In this document: piece after piece, positions 60,541 to 64,000 of the stretch | Layout of the letters: each line of letters starts with the position of its first letter | How positions within the stretch are numbered: position 1 is the first letter of the stretch | From: Virgibacillus sp. 7505 | GTDB lineage: Bacteria; Bacillota; Bacilli; Bacillales; Amphibacillaceae | Length of the DNA stretch: 64,000 nucleotides | Direction of reading: 5' to 3' | Assembly: GCF_002272135.1 (NCBI RefSeq) | Contig: NZ_NPBF01000035.1 | Span: 1 to 64,000 of the forward strand | Notes under the pieces: model-generated | The model's input: the letters and a program-made list of their open reading frames with translations, nothing else | Database searches by the model: none | What the model was told of the DNA's origin: nothing | Position numbers and translations under genes: made by a program

Positions 60541-60570
60541 TTGCTTTATCGGAAAACCTCGATATACAAT
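60541..60570 (+). promoter_or_regulatory. Promoter of the ArsR gene, possibly leaderless
   Basis: TTGCTT (60541-60546), an 18-bp spacer and TACAAT (60565-60570). The ATG at 60577 is only 6 bp after the -10 and no Shine-Dalgarno precedes it, so transcription would start at or next to the start codon. Confidence 0.6.
60560..60568 (+). promoter_or_regulatory. CGATATACA motif, copy 1
   Basis: CGATATACA overlaps the -10 of the ArsR gene and recurs at 60951-60959 in the promoter of the MFS gene. Candidate ArsR-family operator half-site. Confidence 0.5.
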
Positions 60571-60576
60571 AGACGC

Positions 60577-60891
60577 ATGAATACAATCGAACTATTCAAA
60601 GCTTTGTCGAATGAGAAACGACTGCAAATACTGCATTGGCTTAAAGAACCGGAGAAGCATTTTCCCAAGCAGCAGGCACATCTGCCGAAGGAGGTTCATT
60701 ACAAGGGCGGTGTCTGTGTCGGAGACATACAAGAAAAAGTCCAAGCCTCTCAATCCACGGTTTCGCAATATCTGGCCATGATGCAGCGCGCAGGGTTATT
60801 GGAGTCCATTCGTTATAACCAATGGACGTATTACCGCAGAAATGAAGAGACAATTCAGAGGCTAGCAGCTTACCTGGATAAAGAATTGTAA
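60577..60891 (+). CDS. ArsR family transcriptional regulator
   Basis: A 104-residue winged-helix repressor. FKALSNEKRLQILHWLKEPE and the recognition region VQASQSTVSQYLAMMQRAGL, then WTYYRRNEE, are typical. An unusual insert of about 20 residues (KHFPKQQAHLPKEVHYKGGV) precedes the recognition helices and carries a single Cys, so classical metal-binding Cys pairs are absent. It precedes an MFS exporter by 101 bp and shares a promoter motif with it, suggesting that it controls the exporter and itself. Confidence 0.88.
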   Translation: MNTIELFKALSNEKRLQILHWLKEPEKHFPKQQAHLPKEVHYKGGVCVGDIQEKVQASQSTVSQYLAMMQRAGLLESIRYNQWTYYRRNEETIQRLAAYLDKEL

Positions 60892-60936
60892 CGACTTACA
60901 AGGGATCCTTTATGGATTTCTTTTCTTTCACTTTAA

Positions 60937-60959
60937 ATATCGGTTTATTACGATATACA
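60937..60959 (+). promoter_or_regulatory. Inverted repeat with CGATATACA copy 2
   Basis: ATATCG (60937-60942) and CGATAT (60951-60956) are perfect 6-bp arms with an 8-nt spacer, 34 bp upstream of the MFS start. Candidate operator of the ArsR-type regulator. Confidence 0.55.
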
Positions 60960-60992
60960 GAAATACAAATATACATCAATTGGAGTGACACG

Positions 60993-62159
60993 ATGGCTTT
61001 AACTAAAAAACAGACATTTTTAGCATTCACGTTAACTTTATTGACGTTCGTTATGGGAACAAGCGAATTCGTCATTGTCGGCCTGCTGACAGAGGTCGCT
61101 GCTGATCTAAACGTAACGGTCGCATCGGCCGGAACACTTGTATCGGGATTTGCCATTGCTTATGCAATCGGCACTCCCGTCTTAACTGGCTGGGTAAGCC
61201 GTTTTCCGAAATACCCCTTGATGCTTACACTAATTGTCGTCTTTATTTTAGGTAATATTATTAGTGCTTTAACATCCTCTTTCGGAGTATTGCTAACAGC
61301 AAGAATCGTGACAGCAGCAGCAAGTGGTGTCCTTACCGCTTTAGCGATGACAGTAGCAAGTGATACAATGCCAGCGGCAAGACGTTCTTCGGTTATTGCA
61401 CTCATTTTTGCCGGGTTCACGATCTCCAATGTCCTGGGTGTACCGCTTGGTACGTTCATAGGCCAATTAGGCTCATGGCACCTGACGTTCTGGGTGACTG
61501 CACTACTCGGTGTTATCGCCTTTGTCATCAGTCTATTCATCCTGCCAAAGACAGCAGCAGGCGAGAAAAGTTCCATCATGAAGCAGCTTGTCCTATTCAA
61601 GAATCCGAAAATCCTCGTCGGTTTCTTTATCCCGACGTTCAGTATCGCTGGAACGTATACAATCTACACGTATATCACGCCTATCATTGAGGATGAATTA
61701 GGTATTGCCTCCAGCTCAGTCGGACTTGTCTTGCTTGCATACGGACTCTTTTCCATCGCCAGCAACTTCTTAGCTGGAAAGATAGCCGGCCGTAACGGTA
61801 TTGGAGATCTGCGTTATGCATTCATCATCCAAGCAATCATCATTGGCTCCCTATACGTGACAATGGGCATCACAATTGCCGGATTGATCAGCATCATGCT
61901 AATGGCAGTCATGATTTACGTCATGAATGCGACCATTCAAATTTATCTGATGGATCAAGCAGCAGCCTATTCGACAGCGGCCAGGGACTTTGCTTCCTCG
62001 CTGACTCCTGTATCCGTCAATATCGGTATTACACTTGGTTCTGCGCTAGGCGGGTTGGTCGTTGCATACGGAAACCTGCCAAACCTTGCGATTGTGGGCG
62101 GGATATGTGCTCTTATTGCATCCCTATTATCGTTTATCAGCTATCGAATGGAGAGCTGA
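60993..62159 (+). CDS. MFS exporter (AraJ/YbcL type)
   Basis: A 388-residue 12-helix MFS protein of the sugar/purine/drug-proton antiporter branch. FVMGTSEFVIVGLLTEVAAD and AIGTPVLTGWVSRFPKYPLM (motif A region) are characteristic, with TVASDTMPAARRSSVIALIF following. Start at 60993 follows GGAGTGACACG; the frame upstream to 60912 has no ribosome site. Probably under the ArsR-type regulator before it; substrate unknown. Confidence 0.9.
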   Translation: MALTKKQTFLAFTLTLLTFVMGTSEFVIVGLLTEVAADLNVTVASAGTLVSGFAIAYAIGTPVLTGWVSRFPKYPLMLTLIVVFILGNIISALTSSFGVLLTARIVTAAASGVLTALAMTVASDTMPAARRSSVIALIFAGFTISNVLGVPLGTFIGQLGSWHLTFWVTALLGVIAFVISLFILPKTAAGEKSSIMKQLVLFKNPKILVGFFIPTFSIAGTYTIYTYITPIIEDELGIASSSVGLVLLAYGLFSIASNFLAGKIAGRNGIGDLRYAFIIQAIIIGSLYVTMGITIAGLISIMLMAVMIYVMNATIQIYLMDQAAAYSTAARDFASSLTPVSVNIGITLGSALGGLVVAYGNLPNLAIVGGICALIASLLSFISYRMES

Positions 62160-62172
62160 TACCTACCTATAC

Positions 62173-62204
62173 AAAAAGACAGGTTGTCTTCAACCTGTCT
62201 TTTT
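62173..62204. terminator. Bidirectional terminator
   Basis: AAAAAGACAGGTTG-TCTT-CAACCTGTCTTTTT, a perfect 14-bp stem, overlapping the end of the convergent GNAT gene. Confidence 0.93.
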
Positions 62205-62768
62205 CGTATGTAAGAAATCAGATTTAGTTATTGCATACATTTTCACATCACGCTGTGCTCCTTTAATAAATAGCAGCTTGCGTAATGTTCCTTCAAACGA
62301 CATACCGGCCTTCTGCATCACTTTCTCCGATCCGCTATTTTTCACATCGCACTTTGCCTGAACCCGTTCAAGTTCCATTCGCTCAAAACCGAATTGAGTG
62401 ACTTGCTTTGCTGCCTCTGTCATATAACCTTTATTCCAATACGGCTGCGCAAGCACATATCCAATTTCACCAACATGATGATTCTGCTGCCAAGAGACAT
62501 AATTGATTGTACCAATCAGGCGCTTCTCCTCCTTAAGCTCAATTCCCCAAAAAACTGCCTGATTACTTTCGTATAAATTAAGAATGATATCCAAAAATTG
62601 CTGCGTATCCTCAATCGATTGGTGCGTAGGCCAAGTGACAAATTCTGAAACAGCCGGATCGGAACCATAGGCATATATTGCTTCTGCATCTGATAGGGTC
62701 AACTTACGAAGAAGAAGCCGCTCGGTTTCTAAGGATGGAAGATTCTCAAGTATATGTTCTGTTTGCAT
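62190..62768 (-). CDS. RimJ/RimL-type GNAT acetyltransferase
   Basis: A 192-residue acetyltransferase. ETERLLLRKLTLSDAEAIYA is the RimJ/RimL start, YVLAQPYWNKGYMTEAAKQV the acetyl-CoA loop, and VKNSGSEKVMQKAGMSFEGT the C-terminal motif. Targets of relatives are ribosomal-protein N-termini or small molecules. Start at 62768 follows GGGAGG. Confidence 0.92.
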   Translation of the reverse strand: MQTEHILENLPSLETERLLLRKLTLSDAEAIYAYGSDPAVSEFVTWPTHQSIEDTQQFLDIILNLYESNQAVFWGIELKEEKRLIGTINYVSWQQNHHVGEIGYVLAQPYWNKGYMTEAAKQVTQFGFERMELERVQAKCDVKNSGSEKVMQKAGMSFEGTLRKLLFIKGAQRDVKMYAITKSDFLHTKKTG

Positions 62769-62860
62769 GTAAAACTTCCTCCCAACAATGTTTGTATATA
62801 TTTTACATATGTATTCATCATCATAAACCAATGTTGGATCTCAATCTACTGAAAACAAAA

Positions 62861-62899
62861 AACTCCCTGACTACAGTTAACAACTGCATGCAGGAAGTT
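62861..62899 (-). terminator. Terminator of the diguanylate cyclase gene
   Basis: AACTCCCTG (62861-62869) pairs with CAGGAAGTT (62891-62899), with an inner CAGTT/AACTG stem, followed on the minus strand by T6. Confidence 0.85.
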
Positions 62900-62917
62900 C
62901 TATTGAACTGATCTCTC

Positions 62918-64000
62918 CTAAAATGTCTGATACATATTTTTGCCATTCTTCTTCGCCTGATACAAAGCGGCATCAGCACTCCGCATCAACTCATACTCTT
63001 TCGTGCCATTCTCCGGGTAGAAAGCTATCCCGATACTGGATGTTGTCCTAAAGAGATTCCTGCCTATATTCCATGCTTTTTGAAAGGATTCAAGGATATC
63101 GTCCGCAATACGAAAAACATCATTTTCCTCTTCAAATTCCGGCAAAAGAATCGTAAATTCATCTCCGCCTTGTCTCGAAAGCACATCATGGTTCCGCAGG
63201 CATCCCTTGACCCTGCTAGCGAATTGCTTTAACAGCTCGTCGCCTACATCATGACCAAGAGTATCATTGATATATTTAAAATTGTCTAGATCCAAATACA
63301 TAACAGCTACTTTTTTCCTGTTCTGCTTCGCCTCATCCAGCGCTTGCTCCAGCTTTTCCTTGAACAGCCTTCGGTTCGGCAGTCCCGTTAAGGTATCATG
63401 ATAGGCCATATGCGTCAGTTGCTGTTCATATGCCAATCTTTCCGTAATGTCCCTTGATACAAAGAGGAAATGTTCAAATACCCCATGCTCATCGAAGATA
63501 GGGCTTGCTTGCGCCTCCAGCCAAATCCAATTGCCCATGATATTCTTAAAACGGAATTTTAGCACACAGCCCTCTTTTGTCATCACCATTTCACCCATCT
63601 TCTGCCGTACCTTCATACGGTCATCTTCATGCATGAAATCCCTCGCTGGTTTTCCCTCATACGCGACAGCAGGAAACCCAAGCACCGTTACATGGGACGG
63701 AGAAGCGTACTTGAAATAGCCTTCCCAGTCAATGATACAAACCAAATCTGTCATATTCTCCGCAATTAATCTGTATCGTGCCTCACTTTGCCGCAACGCT
63801 TCTTCAGCCATTTTTCTTCCGGTGTGCTCCTGTATGATCATTAAGTAAGAAAGCTCGCCTTCATACTCTAAAGAAACACCAGTTATTTCGACATCAATGA
63901 TTGCTCCATCCAGACGCACTACTTTCTCTTCTGTCGGCGATATTACTGCTCCGACTCGATTTAATTGCCGGAAACGTTCTTCGACTATGTCTACATAAGC
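62918..64000 (-). CDS. PAS-PAS-GGDEF diguanylate cyclase (5' end beyond window)
   Basis: At least 360 residues; the frame stays open to the right edge, so the N-terminus is missing. A PAS segment (KVVRLDGAIIDVEITGVSLE) is followed by a second PAS-PAC (RYRLIAENMTDLVCIIDWEG, then FVSRDITERLAYEQQL). The GGDEF domain has HDTLTGLPNRRLFKEKLEQA, DLDNFKYINDTLGHDVGDEL and the active site RQGGDEF. It should make cyclic di-GMP. No EAL domain follows. Confidence 0.92.
   Translation of the reverse strand, partial: AYVDIVEERFRQLNRVGAVISPTEEKVVRLDGAIIDVEITGVSLEYEGELSYLMIIQEHTGRKMAEEALRQSEARYRLIAENMTDLVCIIDWEGYFKYASPSHVTVLGFPAVAYEGKPARDFMHEDDRMKVRQKMGEMVMTKEGCVLKFRFKNIMGNWIWLEAQASPIFDEHGVFEHFLFVSRDITERLAYEQQLTHMAYHDTLTGLPNRRLFKEKLEQALDEAKQNRKKVAVMYLDLDNFKYINDTLGHDVGDELLKQFASRVKGCLRNHDVLSRQGGDEFTILLPEFEEENDVFRIADDILESFQKAWNIGRNLFRTTSSIGIAFYPENGTKEYELMRSADAALYQAKKNGKNMYQTF

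Overview
The window is ordinary chromosome of a Gram-positive, low-to-moderate GC, spore-forming-type Bacillaceae. The evidence is the set of close Bacillus-type relatives: LmrA/LmrB, the DUF1641-Ndh pair with a Rex site, HU, TenI-ThiO-ThiS-ThiG-ThiF under a TPP riboswitch, PbuE under an adenine riboswitch, Spo0M-like and YolD-like proteins, T-box and S-box leaders, and strong AGGAGG-type ribosome binding sites. Gene content would fit a Terribacillus/Oceanobacillus-like lineage, but species cannot be fixed from the sequence. I see no rRNA, tRNA, CRISPR array, intact insertion sequence or prophage.

Layout. 1-15 kb: TetR-membrane protein pair with two palindromic operators, PsiE, an FMN-dependent hydroxy-acid oxidase divergent from an aspartate-type aminotransferase, lmrAB drug efflux, ChrA, an MFS exporter behind a T-box, a K+ channel, and the Rex-controlled DUF1641-ndh operon. 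15-24.3 kb: a nine-gene carbohydrate-type locus on the minus strand, with an AraC regulator, three Gfo/Idh/MocA dehydrogenases, a DUF993 protein, a TIM-barrel isomerase/epimerase and a complete TRAP transporter (dctP-dctQ-dctM). Its substrate is unknown and it is the best candidate for an undescribed pathway. 24-38.6 kb: CNNM/CorC protein and a half-length Spo0M-like protein behind a yybP-ykoY (Mn2+) riboswitch, then DinB, a small kinase-like protein, HU, pncB, glycerate kinase, an Mta-like MerR, Nudix, Eis-like GNAT, EamA transporter, an Excalibur coiled-coil protein and two aldo-keto reductases. 38.8-47.3 kb: a LytTR-DUF3021-ABC module (LytTR regulatory system type), a resolvase-like protein that has lost its catalytic residues, SulP plus universal stress protein, and two convergent zinc-ribbon membrane proteins. 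47.5-64 kb: SAM-riboswitch homoserine dehydrogenase without an ACT domain, the thi operon, two adjacent SDRs, Nudix/beta-lactamase-like/membrane operon, metallophosphoesterase, pbuE, a lipoprotein, a probably frameshifted small membrane gene, an apparently leaderless ArsR gene followed by an MFS exporter, RimJ-like GNAT, and a PAS-GGDEF diguanylate cyclase cut by the right edge.

How it works together. The window is rich in RNA control: T-box, Mn2+, SAM, TPP and adenine elements occur within 50 kb, each with a readable intrinsic terminator. Several one-component regulators sit next to efflux pumps or enzymes with visible operators (TetR, LmrA, Rex, MerR with a 19-bp spacer, ArsR). The most unusual couplings are a T-box with an apparent glutamine (CAA) specifier in front of an MFS exporter, and an Mn2+ riboswitch in front of a Spo0M-like/CNNM pair.
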